Shown here one piece after another: positions 11,101 through 16,892 of a stretch of DNA of 64,000 bases. This DNA is from Nocardiopsis endophytica (GTDB lineage: Bacteria > Actinomycetota > Actinomycetes > Streptosporangiales > Streptosporangiaceae): positions 62,001 through 126,000 of the forward strand of contig NZ_JAQFWQ010000002.1 in the NCBI RefSeq assembly GCF_027706725.1, in the 5' to 3' direction. The notes beneath the pieces are model-generated. The model did no database searches. It was not told where the DNA came from and worked only from the letters and a program-made list of their open reading frames with translations. Each line of letters starts with the position of its first letter. The first letter of the stretch is position 1. Position numbers and translations under genes: made by a program.

Positions 11101-11658
11101 CTGGATGCGCTGGATGATCGCGTCCAGCGCCAGCGCGAACATCTGGCTGATCGCCATCTGCTGCACCAGCTCGCTGATCAGCCGGAACAGGACCCTTCCG
11201 ATGATGGTGCGGGTGATCGCCTGGAAGACGGGGATCTTGGCCAGCGACGCACCGAAGGTGAACGGGGCCATCGCGATCGCCCAGGCGATCTCCGCGGCCA
11301 GCTGGATCAGCTGGCCGATGATCATCCATTTGGCGTACTGCACCTGGGTGGCGGCGTTGTCCAGGTAGTCCCGCAGCCCGCGCGCGGCGGCCGCGCCCTC
11401 GCCCAGGTAGTTCCGGTCGCCGCCGACGAACTGGTTCACCGAGTCGTCGAAGAAGTCGGCCGCCGTGGCGTCGAACTCCTCCCGCACCTTGTTCTTCACG
11501 CGCAGCACGAACTGCGGCAGGTCGACGTCGAGCCGGTCGGCCGTGGTGCCATAGACCGAGGCCAGCTCCCACAGCAGGTCCTCATCGGCGTCCGGCCACT
11601 CCGAGCCGGTCAGCACCATGAACATGGTGCGCAGCTCGTCGGGGGGCTGCATGCCCAT
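2116..11658 (-). CDS. Giant T7SS-associated protein with CpnT/WXG100-like N-terminal domain (3180 aa)
   Basis: Residues 1-250 are helical and match the CpnT-like/WXG100-like N-terminal module of actinobacterial giant T7SS substrates. It opens with PPDELRTMFMVLTG and has a hydrophobic stretch near residues 105-180. Residues 250-330 and about 520-1150 are Gly/Asp/Pro-rich and acidic, and include degenerate repeats of about 73 residues. Residues about 1150-1900 and 2150-2900 are beta-prone. Residues about 1910-2150 form a heptad-rich, charged coiled coil. The last 250 residues are helical and I recognise no toxin domain there. The ATG at 11658 is preceded by GGAGG and starts 6 bp after the EspC-like gene, so the two are likely coupled and cosecreted. 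It is probably a secreted effector or surface protein. The long reading frames opposite it are GC-driven shadows. Confidence 0.85.
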   Translation of the reverse strand: MGMQPPDELRTMFMVLTGSEWPDADEDLLWELASVYGTTADRLDVDLPQFVLRVKNKVREEFDATAADFFDDSVNQFVGGDRNYLGEGAAAARGLRDYLDNAATQVQYAKWMIIGQLIQLAAEIAWAIAMAPFTFGASLAKIPVFQAITRTIIGRVLFRLISELVQQMAISQMFALALDAIIQRIQIDQGNRASWDDELTEEAAKGALLDGLFGTGAAFGGSALAKKFDELLGNAAGPAIAKYLDDLFDGRGGSGGPGGPSGKGAGDGVGGAAGKGADDATGGGGTNSAGGAGHGTGTSGSPGKGMADDLGGLFGDEADHLLAPYGKDAGPGWSRPADLERFKDRMGDAFADGMGGALGRDRAERLGRDYADAFARNWGSENLGKALDDVLSGAGPGLSPHVRDVLARGLPDAVEKGLADVGSAWRTALSQYSSQAIANAGQGVLAEGFYNLLFGEDKTFSVTWLSAVSGAVSGAVEQGLTEAGIAMLDRIGGIGSDLPDPPSETSGGGEKAVDPSDSDGASTVSSEDGGDGETEKVGPETGAAHDGASESGAAGGPTGGRGGGGASGGGASTTHGNDRSEQDEEGSEGAVPPPREVTTFSDGTGEPSPRGGSPDSAEVGTGGPAADGHGGHSRTAPEPSGEEEAQAPDEGTGPVAPVSGGPEGTGQDGADAALDAGGDTPSSFPREAGEWFPGSEDGPSDGSGRGEDTGPVDGVQASGDRTAPDAPAFGAAGDDGLRGAETPPDTGTSASSSPDADGTGSEYDGGRVPGEGGGNGEDGEDTGPADGVQASGDRTAPDAPVSGAVGDDGQRGAEAPPDTGAKAPSSPGTDGASVGSEYGGRVPGEGVGSGEDTAPAGDPKASADEAQASDGGTGPEVPVSGAPTGDGRSGADRSDDLAANGGVPNPSLAHTGEEGSGAESGTGPSLQPVAAPVPMVSGGGPVVQGAQRDTVDGHGTGTAERRPDTQRTPRSGPPPTPDGRPGTARGEEGPEARRRDPGPPVPSRTESESGPERAVGTDGGSGTSHGRAPLDESAPAEGVTAEVPPPGPRIPTESPDEGADGEWIEMGPVGTRAADSSGGPPSDGDHSDSDADTDAHSDRDEESEDGEEEQREEDRQDGDGRDRRPVDGDMARMLDALVGGGTRGGRYDGARTGTDDPVPAVVDRVRRWLGDDWRFTAVGLDLLRTRLADHDLTGDGGRRPVTVEVPVVSADGASRATAVVDVSRAWRPVDDPPVRPTTTYESRAKTGGNAVQQSRKQFGITGPFTVIGEVASKVALLNLRLRAAVAQRQRGTQYRTSAESKAKRAVDAKDDGEGFAADLRIDLGLRDGREPEGEVLRRDTATVPGVNEVTLPGRRSGAPEPWMPDTIGERGGPVLARAPRFGRTLAVLDTGGVADRVAGGGRDRPPLEADERARLRERLGDRELKEAMGRLDQGEPLALPFRRRERDRLTEPEWMESAELRGGPVHYERVGPVLGGTSFSDGDKTSASAATTANRTGKVDVEVEGGLMATADPAPGATVRAGAGGKVGHQRTDKQGRGTDHGAERARGASAEDHSALYRVTREYTVTTTDGGRETVTMVTLDLLSTEDAAALTGPEWAAPGGAGAADRHGDGPSPGGLGVGRDRIDGFGEAHPVGLRWGNGDLRRGEDGTTPAQEVARAVQAMVHRERPDLVLPPDGDGNRPNAWNRMWRKRDTRMQNTLRLHRQVEGAAKDADALAGEGVAIDLRPSGGRNLFRLGPGPLRQALHALGLMAERSSQDGADHFSLRLRADFTDGTHRGTRAEGKLTSALAAHASLSDGTEHGRKVTGEASAKVQYRHGETPAGLPWFLAEGGFTNTAEAGWNRSVLDTGKGAIHGGASYSGPVDSWSYNAGFQVEMAGGAPRPVPLGDDGPVLVVETPVGRPVPGEATGGGTADGTDAERAEQRAREMEEGLRGLMDLPGQERAAADARAGAERIAGEVDALEAQAEDARGQRDARRREHDEAQEAVDTARQRVDGAEGRSRSTQEDVARAKRDVETADEDGRRGAEERLHRAEGEADRARREAEEAGDALRRAEEERDAAGHARERAEQDVRDAEQRVRDRAQERDRARERADRAEEQADRTRAAVRDAGFENTAEADARQRTARARAEADDAAFRGRRDRDIRPDGAKGDALTGLPHAPRSARSDDGGLLDTARRTLSRATGYARALWSGSAIDGQVAVLTSPRSLAAESDALRNGGLPFRQQYEDAITRRSDVDALITAEDRGMSASEAFQGGGLDLTVKAENERTVSSGRSFADRLGLNLTLRGSPDHGAAHYNRLGGVLGAMWGWTRSGTEAQTETFTEEDQFSLPGSTVGVVRDVAFSFAARARVRPNLIASLPLPWTRDLSQEDRDTRGPRGAREDGDGTVGGREETRYRVVDLAAKGLLRGTEGLVGPLRAARALPEAIASRASGPGASRGLTLSGLDVDRAVQGIKDRVGEAGFDLTGQSEHDIRIALSPNASRGRRRALFSEGVPVRVRLSHKGAGDQRFTDGGWIRIRLERGPGAATGAVEAQMSSSRTDTDSDESSRAEAKGNRAGITAKADGAVLPVAADQGADPSLPPTRMHLLNAQGPLQVAETGVDRTHGTADSATDNRARTVTEPGVSMDTPVRLRFTLTREGAVNNTKAPITDGGHGVDAGRVKEIVPVSAMAPDDGPVSRPGPAREFDRAAAHQERPEQVGDAWRNGGGRAADRQPRVPMPESIGPGVADALVLSTALAKGWTPDGNRMDPAAAEAYLGTKGGLGVRAGVLRAAAGEQVLRSVFQRSQGGAQGGAPPADGRVHGEDGAPLLGGGDGPFAVPGLDARLYTSLRPGEGRVIDVDDGASTDRYTQRTHREERSGTHDGGQNLPVSGDLAFVGGLDGGDRGGFAPSAIYGSQSAAGNAAPPVGAGTSKDEATVLHTDHGAPEEKGRRFLVRMPMDALVVAHDPGGRGGPFGRTRGHPRGVTASTEVEVWLTREQAERYGLLGDGAAGRWDAVAEAKEEAGEREKALFDALDRHLGLDRDPRSADDRAHGDRAREAQDLLGLDPGLDPADWDGPARSAVAALRRHLGIGTDPDQGWDRDPDTVRADRERAGQALDLLREREAAGRPVLPRETVAALGDLVERRDALHAALAGQRTALDGLARALAAAWGRPQEQAPTLQAAFDEALNPDGGRRRVH
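8985..9735 (-). repeat. Degenerate ~219-bp (73-aa) coding repeats inside the giant gene
   Basis: About four degenerate copies lie in the acidic, disordered part of the 3180-aa protein. The best pair is exactly 219 bp apart: a GDRTAPDAP element followed by a DTG/SSPD element recurs at 9300 and 9519. The flanking copies near 9065 and 9730 are looser. The spacing is a multiple of three, so length changes would keep the frame. Confidence 0.7.
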
Positions 11659-11664
11659 GTGCCG

Positions 11665-12027
11665 CTACCGCCTCCCGGCCCCGGGCGCCCCCGGGCCGGT
11701 GCCGTCGGCCCCGAGCAGCCCGTTCGCCCTGTCGATCCCGTGCTGCTCGCTGAGTGCGAACTGGCGCGCGGTCTCGATGGTGCCCTCGGCAGTCTTGTCG
11801 AAGGCCTGCGCCAGGGCGGTGAAGAACGCGTCCACGGCGCGCCGGGCGGGCACGTAGTTCGTCTCGAAGGAGGCGGCGATCTCGTCGCCCTCGCCCCATG
11901 GGCGGCCCAGCGCCTCGGTCCGGGCGCCCAGCCAGCGGTGGATCTCGCGCACCTCGTCGGAGAGGGCGTACAGGTCCCCGCCGTGCTTGGCCACCGCCTC
12001 CGGGTCGACCGCGATCCTGTCGGCCAT
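11665..12027 (-). CDS. EspC-like / WXG100-type T7SS partner protein
   Basis: 120 aa. It begins with an IAVDPEAVAKHGGDLYAL segment typical of the ESX-associated EspC family (PF10824-like). It then has a helix-turn-helix hairpin whose turn holds W44-G45 in the PWGEGDEIAASFETNYVP region, the family's signature position. The C-terminus is Gly-rich. Such small helical proteins pair with large T7SS substrates as secretion partners. The gene ends 6 bp before the giant protein's start, which suggests it is that protein's partner. I see no clear YxxxD/E export motif in it, so that signal may lie in the giant partner instead. Confidence 0.8.
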   Translation of the reverse strand: MADRIAVDPEAVAKHGGDLYALSDEVREIHRWLGARTEALGRPWGEGDEIAASFETNYVPARRAVDAFFTALAQAFDKTAEGTIETARQFALSEQHGIDRANGLLGADGTGPGAPGAGRR

Positions 12028-12116
12028 CGCCGTTCCTCCTCACCCGTGTCCGTCCGGCCGTGTCCGCCACGGCCCGCGCGTCCGTCCCCGCCCGTCGCCG
12101 GTCCGCCGCACCGTGT

Positions 12117-12515
12117 TCACGGCGACTCCGGTGGACGGGGGTGCAGCCCCAGTTCGGCCAGGAGCCGTGCGGGGTCACCGCCGTTGACCACCTCCGCACG
12201 CGCCTCGGAGCTGCCGGGGGCCAGGTCCGCGAAGGCATCGGCGACCCGGCGCTCCATCTCCTCCCGGGCCCGGCCGATCACGTCCAGGACGGCCGCGGAC
12301 AGCTCGGCGGGGGCCATGGTGCGGTACTTGGAGGTGTGGAAGCGCAGCTCGGCGACCTCACCCCTCGCGTTCACCCTCGCGCTGACCATCCGATCCCTGG
12401 ACACGGCCTCCGCGTCGGCCGATTCCAGGCTTGCGCTTGCCTCCGACAGACTCCGCTGGGTCCGCCGAAGACGTTCGAGGTCGTGCGCCATCCGCTCCGG
12501 CAGGGACATGTCCAA
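12117..12515 (-). CDS. YbaB/EbfC-family nucleoid-associated-like protein
   Basis: 132 aa with the layout of the YbaB/EbfC DNA-binding family. An N-terminal amphipathic helix (ERMAHDLERLRRTQRSLSEA) leads into beta strands (VSARVNARGEVAELRFHTSKY) and a C-terminal helix (MAPAELSAAVLDVIGRAREEMERRVA). Divergent YbaB members are regular residents of actinobacterial T7SS loci. The TTG at 12515 is favoured because a GGGAAGGGAG site lies 9 bp upstream; an ATG at 12509 is the alternative. The first 158 bp overlap the end of the 1022-aa gene in another frame, which suggests tight translational coupling. The role within T7SS is unknown. Confidence 0.8.
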   Translation of the reverse strand: MDMSLPERMAHDLERLRRTQRSLSEASASLESADAEAVSRDRMVSARVNARGEVAELRFHTSKYRTMAPAELSAAVLDVIGRAREEMERRVADAFADLAPGSSEARAEVVNGGDPARLLAELGLHPRPPESP

Positions 12516-15426
12516 GGCCGGTCGCTCCCTTCCCCGGGCCGACGCCCGGTCGGCCCAGCACGGCGGGGCCGCCGCGGTCGGCGGTGCCCCACACCTTCTC
12601 GTCCTCGGTCAGCCAGGTGCTGCGGTTGCGCTCCTGCTCGGGCCCGCCCGCACCGGCCCCGCCGCCCATCGGCGGCATCATGGGCGGCATCATCGGGCCG
12701 CCGGGGCCACCGCCCGCGGCGCCGGCCGCGCCGCCGCCGATGCCGGCACCGCCCGCGCCGGACGCACCGAAGCCGCCCGGTCCCGCCGCACCGCCGCCGT
12801 GGCCGGATGCGGAGCCCTGCGGCGCGCCCGCGCCGTCGAGGGCGGACGACCCCGGCCCGGACGAGGCGGCTCCGCTCACCCCGTCGGCTCCGGTGCCCGC
12901 CGGGCCGGACCCCGACATGTCCACCGTGCCTCCGGAGGGGCGCACACCCCCGCCGATGCCCGATAGGCCGCTCGAACCGGACAGAGGGCGGTCCTCCGAT
13001 GAGCCTCCGGTCCCGAAGGACCCTCCGGAGGACCCATCGGAGAAGCTCCAGTCGGGCGGGTTCACCGAGCCGCCCGGCAATGGTCCTCCGTCGGAGGACG
13101 AGCCCAGGTCCCAAGAACCTCCGGAACCACCGGCCCCACCCACGTCAGGCACGTCCACCGAACCACCCGGCGCCGGACCACCATCCGAAGACGAACCCAG
13201 GTCCCACGACCCTCCGGAACCACCGGCCCCACCGACGTCAGGAACGTCGACCGAGCCGCCGGGCGCCGGACCACCATCGGAGGAGGAGCCCAAGTCCCAC
13301 GACCCACCAGAGCCGCCAGCCCCACCGACGTCAGGGACGTCTACCGAACCGCCGGGCAACGGGCCCCCGTCAGAGGACGAACCCAGGTCCCACGACCCTC
13401 CGGAACCATCGGCCCCACCGACGTCAGGAACGTCGACCGAGCCGCCGGGCGCCGGACCACCATCGGAGGAGGAGCCCAGATCCCAAGAACCCCCGGAACC
13501 ACCGGCCCCACCCACATCAGGCACATCCACCGAACCACCCGGCGCCGGACCACCGTCCGAAGACGAACCCGGCTCGAAGGATCCGCCGGAGGTGTCCTCT
13601 CCCGTCCGGCCTCCCTCCGGTCCGCCGGGCGCCCCTCCGCCGGTCTCCACCTGCGTCCGCTCAGGGGGCGGCGGCAGGTCGACCGTGCCGCCGCCGGCGT
13701 CGGTCCCGTCCGTCGAGGCGGCGAGCGACACCCGGTCCAAGGGGCCGGTACCGGAGCCTCCGCTCCTGTCGTCCCCCGAGTCCCCCGACGTCACGAAATC
13801 CGCGCCGCCGCCTGTCTGCCCGCCGGCTCCGCGTCCGCGGGCGCGTCCGCTCCCGCCGGGTGCGCCGCCACCGCCGCCTCCCAGACCGGTGACCGGGGGC
13901 GGCACGTACCCGGAGCCGCCACCGGCACCGTCCCCTGACGCGCCGTCCGACCCGTCGGTCGAGGACGAGACCCCGGTGATCTCGGTCCGGTCCTGCCGGT
14001 CCGGGAAGGACCCCGACCCGCCCGGCGCCCCGTCCCCCGACGCTCCGCCCGCCCCGTCGCCCGACGAGGGCCCACCGGTGATCTCGGTCCGGTCCTCCCG
14101 CTCCGGGAAGGACCCGCTCCCTCCGGAGGCGTCGCCGGAACCGGAGCCGCCGGGACCCTCGCCCGACCCGGAGTCGGCACCGGAGCCGTCCCCGCCGGAC
14201 CCGGTGAGGTGTTCGAGGTAATCATCGATGTCGAAGTCGCCGCCGGACCCGCCGGAATCACCGGACCCGCCCTGGGAGCCGTCTCCGCCTCCCCCGTCTC
14301 CTTCTCCCTCGCCCGAGCCCCCTCCGGAGTCCCCGCCGCCGAAGTACTCGTCCAACCATTCCCCGATGTCGAAGTCGCCCCCGGAACCGTCACCGGACCC
14401 CCCGGGCCCGTCGCCCGAGCCGCTGGAACCGTTCCCGCCGCTCCCGCCCTGCTCCGTGGTGACGGGCGTGTACGGCAGGATGTCGCCCGCGGCGTTCGCG
14501 TAGCTCTGCGACAGCCCCGGGATGTTCTCGGACGCCGCGTTGCGCAGGCCCTCCAGCTTGGACCACCACAGGTCCTTCATCTCCTGCTCGATGCCGCGCC
14601 AGGTCTCCAGGCTGTCGGTGGGCTTGCCGCCGATGTAGACGAACCCGTCCTGCTTGGTGACCGTGTTCCGGTTCTCCTCCCACCAGGTGCGCACCACCTG
14701 GCGCGGGCTGCGCCCGGGGTCGGAGGCCCAGTCGTTGTAGGCCTTCACCACGGGGTCGGCGAAGGTGGGGTCGGCCGCGGACGCGGCGCTCTCCACCGCC
14801 TCCTTGACCGGGGCCAGGTAGTCGGCGGCCCCCTTCAGCTCCAGCGCCTTGCCCTTGAGGTGCTGGGCCAGGGCCGCGGCGGTCGCCCCCTCGAAGGAGT
14901 CGTTGCCCGGCTTGACCTTCTCGTACAGCGTCCAGAGCCGGTCGTACTCCTCCTGGAAGAAGGTCTGGTACTCCTCCAGCCGGGTCGCCATCCGGCTGAG
15001 GCCCGCGTGGTAGTAGGACTCGCTGCCCAGGTTCGGGTCCCCGATGCCCTTGGTGACGACGGTCTTGAGCTTGTTCTCGAAGCTGCCCCAGAGCGTGTCG
15101 GCGCCGTCGAGGATCTCCGGGTTCAGGAAGATCCCGGAGTAGGTGTCGGAGATGCCCTTGTGGTAGTCCCCGTACAGCTGGTCGTCCATGAAGAACCCGT
15201 ACCACTCGTCCGCGGAGTGGGGGTTGCCCTCGTTCCAGAAGTACCGGTCGATCCACCCCGCCTCGTAGATCACCCGGGGGCTGTCCATCGGCGGGACGGA
15301 GCCCCCGCCCTCCGGGTCGGCGAAGACGTTGAGGATGTGGTCCAGCTCCGCGCTGGACGCCGCGCCCTCGTTGGGCAGAGTGGCCCCCTGCCCCGGGGTG
15401 GGGTTGAGTTCCTTCTCGTTGTCCAC
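12358..15426 (-). CDS. PPE-like T7SS substrate with Gly/Ser-rich repeat region (1022 aa)
   Basis: Residues 1-320 are a helical, Trp/Tyr-rich domain (YEAGWIDRYFW, WYGFFMDDQLYGDYHKG, then long helices resembling a WXG100/PPE bundle). Residues about 325-890 are Gly/Ser/Asp-rich with about five 31-residue repeats. Near the end is NRSTWLTEDEKVWGT, a conserved motif of actinobacterial T7SS-associated proteins, usually located very near the C-terminus. Here the frame runs on for about 65 more residues of unusual composition, overlapping the ybaB-like gene by 158 bp, so the tail may be spurious or frameshifted. The protein is flanked by WXG100 and EspC-like genes and is probably an exported T7SS substrate. 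Confidence 0.8.
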   Translation of the reverse strand: MDNEKELNPTPGQGATLPNEGAASSAELDHILNVFADPEGGGSVPPMDSPRVIYEAGWIDRYFWNEGNPHSADEWYGFFMDDQLYGDYHKGISDTYSGIFLNPEILDGADTLWGSFENKLKTVVTKGIGDPNLGSESYYHAGLSRMATRLEEYQTFFQEEYDRLWTLYEKVKPGNDSFEGATAAALAQHLKGKALELKGAADYLAPVKEAVESAASAADPTFADPVVKAYNDWASDPGRSPRQVVRTWWEENRNTVTKQDGFVYIGGKPTDSLETWRGIEQEMKDLWWSKLEGLRNAASENIPGLSQSYANAAGDILPYTPVTTEQGGSGGNGSSGSGDGPGGSGDGSGGDFDIGEWLDEYFGGGDSGGGSGEGEGDGGGGDGSQGGSGDSGGSGGDFDIDDYLEHLTGSGGDGSGADSGSGEGPGGSGSGDASGGSGSFPEREDRTEITGGPSSGDGAGGASGDGAPGGSGSFPDRQDRTEITGVSSSTDGSDGASGDGAGGGSGYVPPPVTGLGGGGGGAPGGSGRARGRGAGGQTGGGADFVTSGDSGDDRSGGSGTGPLDRVSLAASTDGTDAGGGTVDLPPPPERTQVETGGGAPGGPEGGRTGEDTSGGSFEPGSSSDGGPAPGGSVDVPDVGGAGGSGGSWDLGSSSDGGPAPGGSVDVPDVGGADGSGGSWDLGSSSDGGPLPGGSVDVPDVGGAGGSGGSWDLGSSSDGGPAPGGSVDVPDVGGAGGSGGSWDLGSSSDGGPAPGGSVDVPDVGGAGGSGGSWDLGSSSDGGPLPGGSVNPPDWSFSDGSSGGSFGTGGSSEDRPLSGSSGLSGIGGGVRPSGGTVDMSGSGPAGTGADGVSGAASSGPGSSALDGAGAPQGSASGHGGGAAGPGGFGASGAGGAGIGGGAAGAAGGGPGGPMMPPMMPPMGGGAGAGGPEQERNRSTWLTEDEKVWGTADRGGPAVLGRPGVGPGKGATGLGHVPAGADGARPRTSSADPAESVGGKRKPGIGRRGGRVQGSDGQREGEREG
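13080..13565 (-). repeat. 93-bp tandem coding repeats (31-aa units)
   Basis: About five tandem units of exactly 93 bp, with unit landmarks near 13105, 13198, 13291, 13384 and 13477, encode PGGSVDVPDVGG, then GSGGSWDLGSSSDGGP. A partial unit flanks each end. Copies differ mainly at third codon positions and at a few residues (PAP versus PLP, AGG versus ADG). That pattern fits expansion by recombination under protein-level selection. Confidence 0.9.
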
Positions 15427-15494
15427 GCTGTCTCCTGCGGTACGGGCGGTTCAGGGCCTCGGGCGGGCGGCGGGGGCCGCGGGGCGGCCGGGAG

Positions 15495-16007
15495 TCAGTC
15501 CTTCTCGTCCTCGTCCTCGCCGGTCTCCTCCCCGTCCTCATCGGTGGAGGAGGAGGGGCCGTCTCCGTCCGAGGAGCCGCCGGAGGACCCCTCCGAGGAG
15601 CCTCCCGGGAAGTCCCCGCCCGCACCGCCGGAGGGGGAGGACGAGCCGAAGATCCGGTTCAGCTGGTCGGCGGTGAGCTCGGCGTCCTCTTCGAGGTCGT
15701 CGAAGACCAGCTCGCTGTCGGCGATCCCCTTGGAGATGGCCAGCAGGTCCTTCTCGTACTTGTCGAACAGCTCCTCGACCTTGGTCAGCGCCTGCTTGAC
15801 CTCGTCGGCCAGGACCCCGGCCGACGGCAGCAGGGCCGGGTTGCCGAACCGGGGCGTCTTGGCGGCCTCACCGGCGTAGTACTGGTCGAACGCGGTCTTC
15901 TTCGCGGAGAACCGCTCCCGCATCGTGTCGATCTCGTCGGTGCGCAGCCCCCGCAGGTAGTCGAGGGTGACCTTGATGGTGTCGCCGTCGTCCTTGTCTT
16001 CCGGCAT
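15495..16007 (-). CDS. Small acidic T7SS-associated helical protein
   Basis: 170 aa of no named family that I recognise. The first 115 residues are predicted helical hairpins (TLDYLRGLRTDEIDTMRERF, then VLADEVKQALTKVEELFDKY), similar in style to WXG100 or PE-like proteins but lacking a WxG turn. The last 55 residues are Gly/Ser/Asp/Glu-rich and disordered, ending EDEDEKD. It lies between the WXG100 pair and the PPE-like gene in the same direction with short gaps. It could be another T7SS substrate or a partner of the 1022-aa protein. Confidence 0.7.
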   Translation of the reverse strand: MPEDKDDGDTIKVTLDYLRGLRTDEIDTMRERFSAKKTAFDQYYAGEAAKTPRFGNPALLPSAGVLADEVKQALTKVEELFDKYEKDLLAISKGIADSELVFDDLEEDAELTADQLNRIFGSSSPSGGAGGDFPGGSSEGSSGGSSDGDGPSSSTDEDGEETGEDEDEKD

Positions 16008-16099
16008 GCGCGCTCAGCCTCCTGCTGCCTTCTCGTCGGGCCGTTGCGGGGAGGGCGGGTGCGGGGCCGCCGGTGTGCGCGGCCCCGCACCCGCGGGGG

Positions 16100-16402
16100 T
16101 CAGCGGCGCTGGCTCCAGTTCCCGGCCTCCTGGAGGTCGCCCCGGTTGTACCGGTCGACGATGTCGTCCAGGGACACCTGCGCCTGGTTCAGCAGGGTCC
16201 GCATGTCCTCGACGTTCTTGCGCCAGTTGGCGATGCGCACGTCGTACTGGTCGGCGGCCTCACCGACCCAGCCGTCCTTGACGCGCCGCACCCGCCGGTC
16301 CAGCTCCTCGATGGCGTTGGCGATGACCTCGGTCTGCTGGCGCAGGTCGAGTCCGGCGGTCTGCGCGCCCGACTTCTTGATCTCGAAACCGTCGAAGCTC
16401 AC
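16100..16402 (-). CDS. WXG100 family protein with YxxxD export motif
   Basis: 100 aa, the standard WXG100 length. A helical hairpin has its turn at W45-V46-G47 (KDGWVGEAADQYD). The C-terminal helix carries Y85-N-R-G-D89, matching the YxxxD/E general T7SS secretion signal. This makes it the EsxB/CFP-10-like member of the pair formed with the upstream 112-aa WXG100 protein. The dimer would be exported by the EccB/C/D complex encoded nearby and recognised by EccC. It lies 78 bp after its partner gene and is likely in the same transcript. Confidence 0.92.
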   Translation of the reverse strand: MSFDGFEIKKSGAQTAGLDLRQQTEVIANAIEELDRRVRRVKDGWVGEAADQYDVRIANWRKNVEDMRTLLNQAQVSLDDIVDRYNRGDLQEAGNWSQRR

Positions 16403-16480
16403 GGTCGGCTCTCCTCTCCTGACGGGCCGTGCGGCCCGGGGTCCGTAGGGGGCGGGGGTCCCTTCCGAGGGGAGGGGGCC

Positions 16481-16819
16481 TCAGCGTCCGGCGGCGACGT
16501 CGCGCTGGTTCGGGTTGAGCTGGGCGGCCCAGTCGGCGGTGACCATGTTGGCGTCCTCCATCTCGTGGAAGTTGCGCTCGGTGCCGCCGAGGATGCCGAT
16601 CATGTCGTTCATGTCGTTGGTGATCAGCCGGAGCTCCTCCAGCCACTTCACCAGGGCGGTGTCGTAGCGGGCGGCCGCGCCGCCCTGCCAGTTGCCGCCC
16701 AGCAGGTCCCGGGTGCCGTCCACCTGGGTGTAGACGCCGTTGCAGGTGGAGTGCGCGGCCTCCATCGCGTCCTTGCCTTCGCGCATCGCCTGGTCGGTAC
16801 TGCCGAACAGTTCGCTCAT
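16481..16819 (-). CDS. WXG100 family protein (EsxA-like partner)
   Basis: 112 aa. The turn motif W44-Q45-G46 (LGGNWQGGAAARYDTAL) sits between two long helices, as in ESAT-6/CFP-10 proteins. No YxxxD/E motif is seen at the C-terminus, which fits the partner that depends on the other subunit for export. A single Cys26 in the first helix is unusual for the family. The ATG is at 16819, 73 bp downstream of eccB in the same direction. Confidence 0.92.
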   Translation of the reverse strand: MSELFGSTDQAMREGKDAMEAAHSTCNGVYTQVDGTRDLLGGNWQGGAAARYDTALVKWLEELRLITNDMNDMIGILGGTERNFHEMEDANMVTADWAAQLNPNQRDVAAGR

Positions 16820-16892
16820 CGGGTGTTCCTCCTCGACCGTGTCGCGTTCTCCTGCGGGTCCTCTGCGGTTCTTCGCTGGCCTGGGCCCGTCC

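Noticed and set aside
13080-13565. CRISPR-like direct repeats
   Set aside because: Units are contiguous 93-bp coding repeats without spacers, inside an open frame.
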